Under the pieces are notes generated by a model. It worked only from the letters and a program-made list of their open reading frames with translations. It had not been told where the DNA came from and did no database searches. Made by a program: the position numbers and the translations under genes. This document shows positions 33,084 to 45,495 of a DNA stretch of 64,000 nucleotides, in pieces; the first letter of the stretch is position 1, and each line of letters opens with the position of its first letter. The stretch comes from Neonectria sp. B-13 (taxonomy: Eukaryota > Ascomycota > Sordariomycetes > Hypocreales > Nectriaceae), in the NCBI GenBank assembly GCA_002682825.1, contig NOKP01000021.1:434001-498000 (forward strand). The letters run 5' to 3'.

Positions 33084-35668
33084 ATGCCAGCCGAATCGCC
33101 CGCCCTGGCTCGCAGGCGACGGGATCGAAGTTTAATTGCTTGTGATTTTTGTAGAGGTAGAAAGGTACTTCTGCTCTCAGGCCCAATATGTTATTGCCTG
33201 GCTGACAAATAGTAGCTAGGATGCGACAATGCCCGACCGCGGTGTGAGAACTGTGAGTTGCGAGGCCAGGATTGCACGTACGCTAAGAGGGTGAAGCAAG
33301 CAAGGTCAGTATTATCTTGTTACTAGTACGGTATAGTGATACTCATATCTATTCAGGCCATCGAACGCCCGCATTCGCTACCTCGAGGAAGAGAACGCGC
33401 GTCTCCGTGAGTCCTTATGCCAGCAAGACTCGCCATTAAGTGTTGGGAACATACCACACTCGCCAACTCAAGATGAGGCTCCAGAGGATCCATCTCCAGC
33501 ATCCGAACAGGCCAATACCCCCTTGGCCAATAATGGGGGCTCTGGACTGCCACCATCGCCGCCTTCAGACGGGCTGCTGCCCTTACCATCCACCCCTGCC
33601 AGGAGACAACGCTATTCTGTCATCGCCCCCGAGGGTCATTTTCATGGCCCTTCAAGTGCAATGTTTGACGAAGAATCGCCCAGTTTAGAAGGTCATAGTC
33701 CTGGCCAAATTGCTGATAATCACGCAAAGGACCAGCTGCTGGCAGCCACTACAAGGCAACGTATGTCATGAAAAAGGGGACGAGATAAAGGGGGCATATT
33801 CGAACATTAGAACTAATCGGAAATCACAGGCCAACTAGAGTTGATTAATCTCAAGCACGGGAAGCTTGACTTTGACGAAACCGATTCCGACCTTAGCATA
33901 CAACTTCTGTCAATCTTCTGGAATCGCCAGCACTATTCAGGCAGCTTCGTTTATAGGCCTGTCTTCATGCGAGACATGGCTTGCAATGGACCATATTTCT
34001 CCAAGTTCCTGCTGAACGCTGTTCTATTTTCAGCGTCAAGGTACTTGCCGGCTGCGAAATGCTCCAACGATGCCAGCGAAAGCGAGGCGGCAGGACAGTC
34101 GTTTCGACGGAAATTCGAGCAGTTTCTGCATAGCTCTGGCTCGCAGATACTGTTTAAGAGCGATATCACCACAATCCAGGCACTTCTCGTCATATCAGAC
34201 ACTCTTTTGTCATGGTGTGATGAGAGGAGTCTAGCTTGGCATTACCTGGGAATCGCCATAAATATGATCGTGGACCTCGGAATTCATATTGAAGGCTCGA
34301 ACCCACGCTCAGCTAAACCTTACTGTCCAGAGGATCTAGAGGTCCATCGGCGAGTTTTCTGGTCTGCTTTCAGTACTACTCCTCCCATCAACAAGGTTTA
34401 CTACAGTCTTTACTGATCAAGTGACATAGTTCTGGACAAGGTCCAGTCCATTTACCAAGGCCGGCCTGCGCGGCTACGTGAAATTGACAATCGCGTGCCA
34501 ATAAAATTCCTGGACGAATACGAAGAACTTGAGCCATTTCACACGCTCACTTATTCATTGAACTTAAAACAGCTAGACTATCCGACATACAACGTTTCGA
34601 CTTTTGAGCAACTCTGTAAACTCGGCATCATCATGGACCGAATACTTTGCAACCTTTACGCCGAACGAAGTTTGTCCAAAGACCCAGTGGATTTGCTGCA
34701 AATTTCAAGTATTCTTTATGATGAGTTGAAGCATTGGCGAGATGCGCTACCCACTCATCTGTCAGTGCAGCTTGACAACCCTACGTCTTCCACAATTCTT
34801 CCCCATACACTGTCCCTTCTGTAAGTTGACTTCCATCCTTCACTTGAGATGGCTCAGCCTGATTTAATTTCTTAGCTCCATGTACAACTCCCTTGTCATT
34901 CTGCTACATCGCCCATTTGTTTCCGATGGTCATCTCCAGTCAGTGTCGACGTCGGCCGCAAGCGATGCGTTCGGCATCTGTGCCACCGCGGCGCTGGAGA
35001 TTTACAGGATCCTTCAGCTGTACCAACAGTCCTTTTGCATGACGACAGCACCTTACTTCGTGTCCTACGCCACGTATGTCAGTGCAACCATTCATGTTCG
35101 CATCGCGGCTCAGAGAAAATCGGATTCAGAAGCACACAAGTGCCTGCAGAACTGCTTGGACGTATTGGCACAGCACCAGGTCAAGTGTCATGCGCCCCGA
35201 CGAACGACTAGAATTCTCAAAGGGCTTATGCACCGGCTTAATGTCAATTTAAGAAATGCATCCAGTATGGACAACTCGCATCAGCCGGGCATCGAGATAT
35301 TGGAGATTACCAGTGCCGCACACCATCTTCTACCTGCCGATGCTCAGGAACATCGTTTACACTCAAACGAAGCTTCACAAGAGAACAACGAAGTCAGCCT
35401 TGATCCCATTCTTACAAATCTCGATATTGATGAAATTATGAGGAGTTTCGATTATGAAGTCAGAGGCTCTAGGCAGTTTTCCAATGTTGAGGAGAGAAAC
35501 AAAGATTTCATGCCAACCCCGGCTGCTGAGCTGAGCCCTCAAACTGGCGAGTTCGACATGGTGAGTGCAATGGCGTATCCTCCCGACTTAATAGTTAACA
35601 ATTTCCAGGTCTCGGGCTCATTCCTATTTCTGGATCCTCTCTTCGGTATTGATGGCCCATATAACTAA
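33084..35668 (+). CDS. Zn2Cys6 transcription factor with fungal-specific TF domain
   Basis: A 766-residue nuclear regulator in six exons: 33084-33164, 33216-33304, 33357-33760, 33830-34372, 34430-34820 and 34876-35668. The binuclear zinc cluster runs CDFCRGRKLGCD-x6-CENCELRGQDC near residues 20-47, followed by a basic linker and a short coiled coil around IRYLEEENARLRES. The middle homology region starts near residue 200 with FWNRQHYSGSFVYRPVFMRD and includes YQGRPARL and LLHRPFVSD. A 48-nt segment 35561-35608 has GT-AG borders and divisible length, so the last ~50 residues could be spliced in two ways. Its position amid enzyme genes suggests a local pathway regulator. Confidence 0.9.
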
Positions 35669-35777
35669 GCTTAGTGGAATGATTCCTGGCCTAGAATAAG
35701 ATATCTTTAAGCAATTTATGTATGTTTTCTCCTCTTATAACTATTTGCTCATAAGTAATCTCACTAGTGCCTAAAAT

Positions 35778-36764
35778 TTAAAATACTATCTGCTCTTGTC
35801 CTCGCTTCTGACGCCAGTAATTTGTTGCCTGGAGGATCTCCCAACATCCCCGTAGCATCCAACCCCATTTTCGCAGAAAATAAGGACTAGCCTCCCAGCC
35901 GCGAGGGTCCGAGGGATCTCCCCAGACTAGAAGGGTTGGCTTCCCGTCCAAACCAGGTTTAACATCGAGCAGGTCTCCACAGAGCTCGTCCATATCTAGA
36001 CGACTATACGCGCGCAGAATGTTGTCCCTCATCTGGGGAATCGGGAAAAGATCAATCCAAGGATGATGGGGCAAAGTCCTCTGTAGGGCTGTTGGTTGAA
36101 GGTTTGGTGGACAAGACTCGGTAAAAAACTGCCCAGGACCACTTTTAGTGAAGGGCGACATGGCACCCACTCTTTGCCATTGGTCCGAGAAGCCCATAAC
36201 AAAACCGTTGCGTACGAGAGCGTTGAAGACGTTGACCTGGATAAGAGTTGACAGATACCACGGCTGCGGGCAGCCCAGCACGTAATCTTCATACGCCTTT
36301 TTGGCGAACTGGCGGAGAGCGCCTTGGGCACCTGGGCGAAGCAGTAAACATCCTGATCCAGGTGTGCAGCCGCCTGTTGGAGGCAGCACCATTTTCGGCT
36401 CTCCAGGATCGGGTAGTATGTCCGCGGCATCCGGAGCATCCATGATTGCTGAAGAGCCATGGTACAGCCCACTCCTGTTATTCGGGGTTTTCGCTGCAGG
36501 CTGTCGTCTAGACGCTTTCCTTCTGTCTACATGTCCATACCAGACGTAAGCAGATGCCGAGACGTACATATGACACACCGTGAGAAGGTAGTACTAACCA
36601 TAATGAGCCCTCTGGTTGAGGCGATTTTGTAGCTTGCGTCTCTCGGCACTGTTGGTCGTGCCGGTCCAGTCCTCAGCAGGAGTACGCATCCCACTGCGTT
36701 GCGCCATGTCGCTTAGCACGATTGGTGCCACTGGGCCTCCACCGACTGGATATTGCATGGCCAT
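35778..36764 (-). CDS. bZIP-like transcription factor with DUF3425 domain
   Basis: A 304-residue protein in two exons, 36599-36764 and 35778-36526. The first exon ends in the basic region ERRKLQNRLNQRAHY and the second continues DRRKASRRQ, giving the N-x7-R pattern of AP-1/bZIP-like factors without an obvious leucine zipper. The C-terminal part, with HPWIDLFPIPQMRDNILRA, DELCGDLLD and WGDPSDPRGWEASPYFLRKW, is typical of DUF3425. Such factors often sit in fungal metabolite or stress loci. It is convergent with the Zn2Cys6 gene and divergent from the oxidoreductase. Confidence 0.85.
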
Positions 36765-37235
36765 GTTCGCCAGTGACGATTTAGCAGCTCCTGAAATCCT
36801 GGTGTTTGAGAGTGGAGAGTTCAAGGTCCGAGAACTGCACCTTTATGCACCTTGCTGAGATTTTACGCGTGGCCTTTGACGAGGTCCTACCGGGAGCTGA
36901 AGAGCTTGTAATTGGTCAGCTGCTCTGGTCATCTGGTTGTGTTAAATTGACTGCTACCGGTAGACCAAAAGGCAGAGATCCTCTGGTTGACCATCTTTCT
37001 TGATAGGCTATCGGCAGTTGCCCCACATCTCAGCAGGTTGCATTAGCGTAGAACTAGAATGTGACTTACACACTCACTCTTGGCAAGTGCAGAGCCAAAG
37101 TTCCAAGCACAGGGGTTCGCTTTATCCGCATGAATCTCTCAAAGAGCCGACATCTGGGAGCTATTTAAATCGAGGACTGCTCGCCTCCCCAGAAATCTAG
37201 ACCAACATAATGCCAAATATCTGATTCCCGCATAA
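36765..37235. other. Divergent promoter region
   Basis: 471 bases between the bZIP-like gene and the oxidoreductase. No gene or defined site recognised. Confidence 0.5.
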
Positions 37236-38508
37236 ATGCCACTTCCGAATACAACCACACAGTGGGTAGTCAAACGATGCGATGGCCCTTCGGGACTTGA
37301 GATGCAAGAGGCGCCTATCCCTCAGCTTGGACAAAACGACGTTCTGATCAAAGGTCAGAAACCTTTGTTTCAAATCTACTCTCCAGTATCCTGCTAAACC
37401 ATCCGATCAGTTCATGCCATTTCCCTGAACTATCACGACGTTGGGACCATTAAGGTGTGTCACAGTCTTTTATCCACTCATGCTCCTGCTAACAAGTACC
37501 TAGGGATGTTATGAGCATGCTTTACCAAACGTTGTTCCCGTGTCGGATGGCTCCGGCGTGGTTCTTGCCATTGGATCGAACATCAAGGATTATCAGCCTG
37601 GGGACAGGGTGACTACTGTTATGAACGGGGCACACCGATCTGGGCCAATCAAGCCGCATTACGTCAACCTGCTACTTGGAAACGCCTACAATGGTGTGCT
37701 CCAGCAGTATGTCGTCGTTCCGGAAGAGTATATTATTCCTCTGCCACGCAATCTCAGCTTCATCGAGGGCAGTACGCTACCGGTTGCTGGGCTCACCGCA
37801 TGGAACGCTCTGTACGGCGCTCAAGGCCGTCCTCTACTCCCGGGACAGTGGGTTCTTACACAGGGGACTGGTGGTGTTAGCACTTTTGCGATTCTTGTAA
37901 GACCATAGCCCGGACTGATGAGGATAAAAAGCTGACTAGCCCCGGGCAGTTTGCGAAGGCCGCCGGCGCGAAAGTCATTGCGACTACATCCTCTGCTAAG
38001 AAGGCCGAGAAACTTAAAAAGATAGGGGCCGACCATGTCATTAACTACAAGGTAGTGCAGGATTGGGGCGAGCAGGCCAAGGCTCTTACCCCTAGCGGCG
38101 AAGGCGTTGATCTTGTGGTCGAAATCGGAGGTGGTGCGACTTTCAAACAGGTACGAGAATATGTTACAGACTCGTGATCATTCTTGCTGACGTGCTAAAC
38201 TCTGGCAGTCTCTGAGCGCCGTGAAAATGGATGGGCTGATCTCCGTCGTTGGATTGCGCGCCGGGGCCAAACCTGCGGAACAACCAGTCCTGTTGGACAT
38301 GTTCTTTCGCTTTTGTGCCACGCGCATCGCATACGTGGGACCTCGGTCTCAGTTTTTGGAGATGAATCGTGTTATCGAAGCCAATGATATCAAGCCGGTG
38401 ATTGATGATCGAATCTTCGGTTTCGAGGAGGCAAGTGATGCTTTTACGTACTTGGAAAGCATGAGACACTTTGGCAAGGTCTGTATTGAGGTAGTTAAGG
38501 ATGCATAA
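37236..38508 (+). CDS. Medium-chain dehydrogenase/reductase (zinc-type ADH-like, quinone-oxidoreductase group)
   Basis: A 351-residue NAD(P)-dependent oxidoreductase in five exons: 37236-37353, 37411-37454, 37504-37896, 37950-38150 and 38209-38508. The GroES-like half has HAISLNYHDVGTIKG and VVPVSDGSGVVLAIG; the Rossmann half has QGTGGVSTFAILFAKAAGA and ADHVINYK. A catalytic-zinc Cys-His pair is not evident: NYHDVG stands where NxRD is found in zinc-independent members. It probably reduces an activated alkene or carbonyl group. All splice joins preserve the frame. Confidence 0.88.
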
Positions 38509-39014
38509 ATTAGGCTTTCTAAAGAGCAGATACTTGTGTCTCGGCAATAATTAACTATCGTTAAGAGGAAGTCATATTGCACCCATTTCACATATTGACC
38601 TATTTGATGCGTGATAAAGCAGTCATGTACCGTAAATATGAGGTAATTTAGGCCTTGGAGACTGGCAAGCAGTGATGCTAACACTGTGAAGCTACGAAAT
38701 ACTATTCACGTCGCGATAGGTCTATAGGAATCCACTCTTAGAATTATTTCCTCCCTGGGGGCGACTAGCTACTTGATGGCGAGTCAGTTAAGGATGAGTT
38801 AAGCTACTAAAAGGCGGATATGAACATATTTTCTCTGCGGAACGACGTGCGACTGATCTCTAATCGTAGATAGGTTAAACTAAGGATTTTTCGGTTTACG
38901 CCAAGACAATTCGATTGAGACATGAGTTTAAAAAGAAATACACAATTTAATTTAGGTCGACTAGGACCGAGAAAGAAGTAGTGTCCAGTACTATCATACT
39001 AACTAAACCCAAGC
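38509..39014. other. Convergent intergenic region
   Basis: About 500 bases between convergent genes. No gene or element recognised. Confidence 0.5.
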
Positions 39015-41412
39015 TCAAGCAGGAATAGGCTCCAAACCATAATCCTTCCCTTTAGTTGCCTCATACACCGGTGTGTAGCCGTAGAATTTAGGTGGCAAAG
39101 CAACAGAGTCTTTTGGGACAGACTCGGCCGAGACGGGAACCAGGCTGTTGGATTCCTCGGCAGCGTAAGAGTTGACCTGCAGGGAAGACACAGACAGAAT
39201 ATCGGCTGCGGCGCTCTTCTCAGGTTTTGTATACCTGGGCTTGGCCGTTCCTTGCAAGACGGAGATCTTGGTGTTTGGAAAGTCCTCTGCGTCCAGCTCT
39301 TGGCCTCCATGTTGCACAAACTTCCAGTTAAGATGCAGCCGAAGATAGTCAGTTACCTGCTCATAATCCTGGATAGGGTGATTGGTCTCCTTGTCGTAGA
39401 TATGATTCAGAAGTTGGATGGTGATGGGGATCTGGCCTTGAGACAGCACTTTGTCTGCAGCTTGTTTCTTGCAGTTCTGGCAGCCACCCTCCGTTTCAGA
39501 GGAGAAGGGGGCCGTGAAGGTGAAGACTTCGCCGATGTAGTTTTCTTCGACATAGTCTGTCTGGGACTTATTCTTGGGGCCACCAAGGAAGAATCTGATC
39601 GAGTATGATGTTCCCTCAAGAGCATAGCGGTCATACTGGACGTTGATGATGTAGTCATCAAAAGCCTTGCCTTCTTCTCCAGAAAGACCCTTGGGAATAC
39701 GGATGTTTTCAATGGTCCTGATAGTTCCGACGACATGTGCGGTACCAGGGTAGGTTTTGTGAACGTAGGCCTCGAGTTCAGTCTTGTACTGTGCTTCATT
39801 CAAGGAACCGTCGGGGTTCAAAGCACTGGGGTTTGGCTCGAGATCGTCGTACTGGTAGTGAAGCTTGGTCCAATCTCGGACATCCTTCGATGTCCACACG
39901 TCCGTGTCCTTGTTCCCATTGGTTTTGTTGTGGAATGGGTGAAGGAGAGTATTCTCTGTCGCATCAGGTTCAACACCCGGCTGGGTCGGTGGAGGCTCCT
40001 TCGTGTCCCACCAGAGATCCCAGTGCAAGGCTTGCCAGATGGCCAAGAGGCGGTCGATTTGACTAAATTAGTTAGTCGATAATGCAAATTTCCATCAAGA
40101 GGCAAAGACGAACCAGTGGTGGAGCCAGAAGATGGGATCAAAGGCCGCCACAGGAACATCTGACATGTGTCCCACTCCGTTCCCTTTCTGGAAATCGGAG
40201 CCGCCGGTGATGTTCTATAGATTGTGATCAGATCGCACCTCCTTGAACATTGCGGGAAAACATACGTGGACGTTATTATGGATGTACTCCAGAGACAACC
40301 AAGCAGGTGAAGTTTGAGGATCGTTGGCGTCCTCGGCCCATTTGGTTGACGCAAAGGTGCCCCAGGTGGAATTGTACTCCTTGGATAGCATGCGATTGAC
40401 GGAATCTGACAGGTTTCCCGGATTGTAGGCATACCAGTGATTAGGTTTCTCCATGTTTGCGATGAACGCGTTGGCAGCATTGAAGTTGTTCACTCCGTTA
40501 AGCCCCGTGTACTCTTTTGCATCGTCGATCTCGATGCCCCAGCGTCCTGTACCGGGAGTGAGGCTCCACTACAAGAGTCAGACGTTGTTATCAGTTAAGG
40601 AGAGTTACGTAACTCACTGGGTTGACAGCTGGGTTCGCCGGGTTGTTGCCCAGGTTTTTCGGATCATTGTCCGGGATATTCCACAGTTCCTTGTCGGCAG
40701 GCATATCACCAAGCTTCCGTGGGCTTCCATCATCGTTCTTCTCCGGATTTTCGAAGCCATAGAGTGGGTTTGAATACGCTGCCGGGTTTTGGATCTTGCC
40801 TTTGAGGCTCTCCGGCGGGAAGATCTCCACAGTGAGCTGCGTGAGAACTTCTGGGAGAGCAAAGTTCTGAGTGTACGTCTGCTTGCGAGCCCAGTCCCAG
40901 TAAGGCATACGCCACGTGTCCGCTGCCTTCTTCCATCTGGCAGTTTCAGAGGTTGGAAGACCCCAAGCATCAACGATTTCGTTCATGTGCTTCCACACGA
41001 GTTGCTAAGACTGTGTCAACGTGCGTCCTTAAGAAGCGAATGGACTACTTACCTCGAAAAGTAGCATGTACACCCTGTGCCAGGTGGAAAAGTTCAGCTT
41101 GTTATGGGTGCAGTAGCTGCCCTTTCCCGCCTGTGGATTGCCTTGATCCCACGAAACGCGTGGGTAGTCATGAATGCCGGCTATCTGGAAATAGGACAAC
41201 TTTTCATTCACGGGCATGGCCTTGAATTTCTCCAAGGCCAGAACAAACAGAGTCCACTGGTCTTTGCCTTCTTGAGTCTCAGGCTTGGCCAGCTCGGAGA
41301 TTTCGTGACGCAGAGGCATTCCCGGTATATAGGGAATCTGGTCAGTGCGGGACTTGAGACCCTCCGGGGGAGGAATCCCGGTGATTGCATAGATACCGGT
41401 GCCGTCAGACAT
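39015..41412 (-). CDS. Tyrosinase (type-3 copper polyphenol oxidase)
   Basis: A 732-residue enzyme in five exons: 41053-41412, 40618-41004, 40266-40568, 40114-40214 and 39015-40062. It oxidises monophenols and diphenols to o-quinones. Copper A ligands fit His81 (GIHDYP), His103 and His112 (SYCTHNKLNFSTWHR), with Cys101 placed for the Cys-His thioether bridge. Copper B ligands fit His346 and His350 (YIHNNVH) and a His in FDPIFWLHHC. A long C-terminal part follows, with EGGCQNCKKQ, which in fungal tyrosinases shields the site until cleavage. No signal peptide is seen, consistent with an intracellular proenzyme. Confidence 0.92.
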
Positions 41413-43649
41413 GGTTGCAAAGGAGAAGCGAATATCAGCGTGACTAAGATGGTAGATGAGGTTGCAATTGATAGAATGAGATATGAAATGGCACTAGACA
41501 AGACTGTCGAAGCCGACTTTTTATCTTTTGTGTGCCTGGCGATCAAGTCCACGCCACTAGTTCTACTTTCTTTCCATCGGTCAGTGAATGTCTCCTAAAC
41601 CACGCTAGTCCAGCCGTGATATGCATGAACTGGCATTGCGCAGAGCAGGCTGACTGGAATCAAAGCGTAAAGGATTACGCGTATGCATCTATAGGCATCT
41701 AGATCGAGTTGAGGCTGGCTGAAATGGACTGACGTGGAACTATCTAGATTGGTACGCATTCTCAATATTGAGGCTGGCTGAGAGGCTTGTGGCTAACCAT
41801 ACTTGGTGTTGTACACCGTTAACGTTTTACTTGAGGATGCAAATCTAACAGTCCCTCTTACCGTTCACTGCCGGAACATGCAAATGGACTTGATACCCCA
41901 CGTTCCAGTTTGTGACGACAAGCTTCCACCGCTGATCAAATCTCTACCCCGTCTTAGCAAGTCTGAAATACTGGATCTCGACCACGTAGTATTGCAAATC
42001 TGGAAATGGTCCGCCTTATGTCTTACTCATTTCTTGGCGTTCTAAATCCGACAGTGGATCTTCGTTTGATGCAGTGATCCTCGTCAGCAGTGTGGGGGAA
42101 GCATAGCAAACTTCGTATCGCTCATTGATAGACAGCATGTTCCATTTGCCTCGAAATAACCTGTCACGCGATAAACAGTGCAAGCTACCATCATTCTCGC
42201 TAGTCACCAAAGTTTACTGTTGCAATGTATTGGCTGTTTGCTCGAACCCGGTAAGCAACAAGAGCTGACCAGATCCGACCTGCTTCAGGGAGTGAGGAGC
42301 ATTCGACTGCAGAACAAGTTCCCCGCGACTAATGATTTCATCAAGCAGGGCGGAAAAGCGATAATAAATGACAGAATTTAGGCCAAGCTGTCGATGCATT
42401 TGGCTGCGTCAGCCATCTGACTGCGGCGTCGACGTGGTGAGACAAGATGCGAAATGCGATTGGTGCCCGCTCGACATATTGAAGCAGCTCGGAGCAGTCA
42501 GCGCGAGGACAATAGCGGTCAAGAGAAGTCGTAAAGCACTGCGGAACAGCTTTTCGAACAGCTCGCCTCTTTTGCAAGACTAGGAACGTTCAAGGACGAG
42601 TTTATGCCAAAATGGAACAGATCGGGGCAGGAGGGCAGAGCTCAGCTGTGAGAACATCAAGCTATTGTCGTTAGTATCAGTTCGTGAAGAAGTGGGAATG
42701 GCACGGGCCGCTCAAGCTAAGACAGAACTATTGGCACTGAAAGCGGCAGCCAAAACGATAGCCCTACACAATCTGCAAGGATTCGGCCCCTTTCGGGGGT
42801 TGACCCCATATGATGTATCACCTAATAAAAAAGTGCAAGACTAGTCCAGACTTTCAGACCGCTGACGGAACAGGGTAGTTCTTCTTGTAGTAGCTAAGCA
42901 TGCCATGTACAGAAGAAGCAGTTAGATAATCCCGGATCAATTATATGTACAGAATCCTTGATGGTTCGAACGATGTGGGCTTCGCTTTTGTCGTCGCCTT
43001 CCTGATATTGGTCGTATGCGATGGTGTACTCTGACAGCTTTTTTGGTCTTCGTCAAAGTTCACGAGATGATACAAAGTCGTCACGATGAGTCCGTTCATG
43101 ATCATGACTCCAGAAACGCACTCCGGCTGAAGAAGTGCCAGTAGCTGAATGGCAGCACCACCAAAAGTCGTGCCGCCGTGCAGAAGTAGCAGAATTGGAC
43201 CCTGACAAGAAAAAGTATTCAAGTAGTGTCATTTGTAATGAATCCCCCGTGCGAGAGACTCTCTCTCCGTGACAGGAGCTGCCATATTGTCTTTGAAAAT
43301 GGGTCACAAGTCTGGCTCGGCAAGAAGTGTTTGAGGCATTTATGCCGCTATTTATGTCACACTACGATCGGACATGACCTGTAACCAAGTCTTTTTTTCT
43401 AGGCAATGATCTGTAACATGTTTTGTTTCCGATTCTGGAATGATGCGGGTATGGATACTTAATTGTAGCGTTGTGTCATGCTTTAAGCCAAGTTACTTTA
43501 CCATTAGCGTTCTGTAAAAGAATAATGGAGGACAAGAGAACGAGGAAATATCGATGAAGGCGTGCAGAAACACAGCGTATTTGACACTTCGTACATTCGG
43601 TCAACTCTATCTTTATAGCGCAATTCTATTCATAATCTTTTCTGGTCAT
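41413..43649. other. Gene-poor stretch
   Basis: About 2.2 kb without a firm gene. A minus frame at 42941-43222 after an acceptor-like TTTTCTTGTCAG reads GPILLLLHGGTTFGGAAIQL; it is hydrophobic and slightly alpha/beta hydrolase-like but has no nucleophile elbow and no clean upstream exon. It may be a relic. A GTTGAGGCTGGCTGA / ATTGAGGCTGGCTGA direct repeat lies at 41709-41781. Confidence 0.45.
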
Positions 43650-44512
43650 GTCCCAAGACCAGAAGCCAACGGAGGCCAAGAATAGCCTAAGTCGCCCGGA
43701 TGAGAATCAGCTGAAGGTCGACGAAGACTGTCTGAGCGGATCGAGAAAAGCTCTACTTATTGCCAATATAGTAAATACTCAGCTTCTGTAGGTATGTTAT
43801 TTTGAGGACATTTAATTGGCAGTCCCTCACGGATTTCGAAGATGACCCTTTTGGCGCCGGTATTTGCGCGACCCTCAAGATGACAGACGGCTTGGGTCTT
43901 CGTCGAGACGTAGCAGCTTGGATTATAGCTTCCTATCCGTAAGAACTCCCTCTTGTTCCACATTCTTTGCTAATGAACAAAGAGATTGACGCAAGGCACC
44001 TACGTCATCGCTGGCTGTGTTCGATCCCAAACGGACTTCCATCTGCGCTTCGGTGTGGTGGGTGATGTGGTCTCTCGTCACCGAGTTCATGCGTTCAATC
44101 GTCAGGTTTTCCATACACAAGGATTCATGGGTGTTGGGGGCGCTTCATTACCTCAAACGCCGTTGCCTTGGTCACGATCAACATCCCACCTGGAAATCCC
44201 GCAACCTGTCAACGGGGCTGTCCGGCGCCATGGCTCCAATTGGTGCTGCGGTACCCTACAGCCAACGAATTAATGGGACCTATTGGTCGGTCCTATTAGT
44301 TGATTCGGCGAATACCTAGGGATTGGTGGTCTGATTCTTCTCAGATTTCGCTTGTAAGTGAGTGCTTCCTGTCTGCTCGAATGAACCCGACTAACCGTGA
44401 CACCCTACAGCCAAGCGTCGTCGGTTGGGATGAGCCCTACGAGTACGCTTTGCTATTGTCGCAGTCCTTCAGATGGTTTCTTGGGTTTGTAGGAGAAATA
44501 TTGAGCCAATAA
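43648..44512 (+). pseudogene. MFS (DHA2-type) transporter relic
   Basis: Scattered frames resemble a drug:H+ antiporter. An ATG-led start (MSQDQKPTEAKNSLSR, then SRKALLIANI) is followed by stops. Later fragments in different frames include ALVTINIPPGNP and NLSTGLSGAMAPIGAAV, the latter close to the GxxGAMAPxGAA motif in the middle of DHA2 transporters. A FRWFLGF-like piece near 44470 closes the remnant. Frame changes and stops between the pieces rule out a working gene. Assignment rests mainly on the one motif. Confidence 0.45.
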
Positions 44513-44648
44513 TCCGATACTGTCCTTCAATATCTGGACCGTACCCTCATTCTCGTGTCGCTTCCGTATATGGCATTTGAGGGTGAATTAAAGCGTCAAG
44601 AGAAGTTGATGATTTTGAGACTCAGTTTCTTAGCGGAGCTTCCTCCGA

Positions 44649-44681
44649 GGAAAGCCGCGTGGCGCAGTCCATTTCAGCCAC
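44649..44681 (+). repeat. Dispersed 33-bp repeat, copy 2
   Basis: Matches 25473-25505 with about four differences, sharing GTGGCGCAGTC and ATTTCAGCCAC. It is joined here to the diverged tandem units. Confidence 0.6.
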
Positions 44682-44851
44682 CTCGCGTGCCGCAATTGGC
44701 CAATAAGTGACGCCAATTAAGCTAGCTGCAGCGTGGCGTTCCCGAGGACGGGGGTCGCCGATCTACGTTCCAGCAACTTCACGCGCAACAATTAGCTAAT
44801 AGCTGACATCAATTAGCTACAGCTTTGCGCTCCCAATAGCAGCGCTCGCCG
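44667..44851 (+). repeat. Diverged tandem duplication, two ~93-bp units
   Basis: Both units contain CAATT-x-GC-C/T-AATA-x-x-TGAC-x-x-CAATTA followed by GCTA-x-CAGC-x-T-x-GCGxTCCC and end in CGCCG. The pattern of differences is mostly C/T and G/A, which points to an old duplication altered by transitions. Confidence 0.55.
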
Positions 44852-45379
44852 CTATCATAAACGACGATTGACTTGACCGCCGCGCCAAAAGGTACGAACC
44901 CCTCCCTACTCATGCAGGGTGGAAATGTCAGCTCATTGTCGGTCGCCCACTATTAGCTACGTATCCCACCCTGATTTAGACCATACCACTCTTTACGGGC
45001 CGAGTTTTAGACGGGGCAGCAGCATTTACGGGTTCATGCCCTGATATGACAGTTGCCACCGCCGTCATGTTCCTGCATGGGTTCCACCCCTGTCGGTGAA
45101 GATGGCTCACCGCAGCTCCCGAAATCACGCAACGGCGTAAGGCCACTTGGCCCGGCAAGCATCAAACATGAGGCTCAAAATGATAAGAATCACCGGCTTT
45201 TCGGTCCGTCCCAGAACGTCAAAGTAGCGTGTTGCCGCTGTTGCGCCTCCGTGTAGCGTGTCTCGGTTATCCCGTGGATCCATGCTGGGCCCACGTCTTG
45301 GTGTGACATCGAGTAGATGGACCGAATACGTCCCCATCTGGCGTGACGTGAGGACGAAGACACACCGAGGCGAGGAGAG

Positions 45380-45387
45380 TATATAAG
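45380..45387 (+). promoter_or_regulatory. TATA box of alcohol dehydrogenase gene
   Basis: TATATAAG lies 109 bases before the start codon, followed by a CA-rich leader (CAACACACACGAACACCAAC), as in strongly expressed fungal genes. Confidence 0.7.
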
Positions 45388-45495
45388 TGTACGCGACATC
45401 GGGGAAATAGTATCATCATTCTCAACATCGAATACTATCATCTGTCTACAACACACACGAACACCAACCACACATCCAATAATCACACATTCACA

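Larger units (their letters stand above)
44513..45379. other. Upstream region of alcohol dehydrogenase gene
   Basis: No gene. Holds the diverged tandem repeat and the distal promoter of the following gene. Confidence 0.5.

Noticed and set aside
42941..43222. Possible alpha/beta hydrolase exon (LLLHGGTTFGG)
   Set aside because: No nucleophile elbow, no clean upstream exon, and the downstream part is not family-like; at best a relic.
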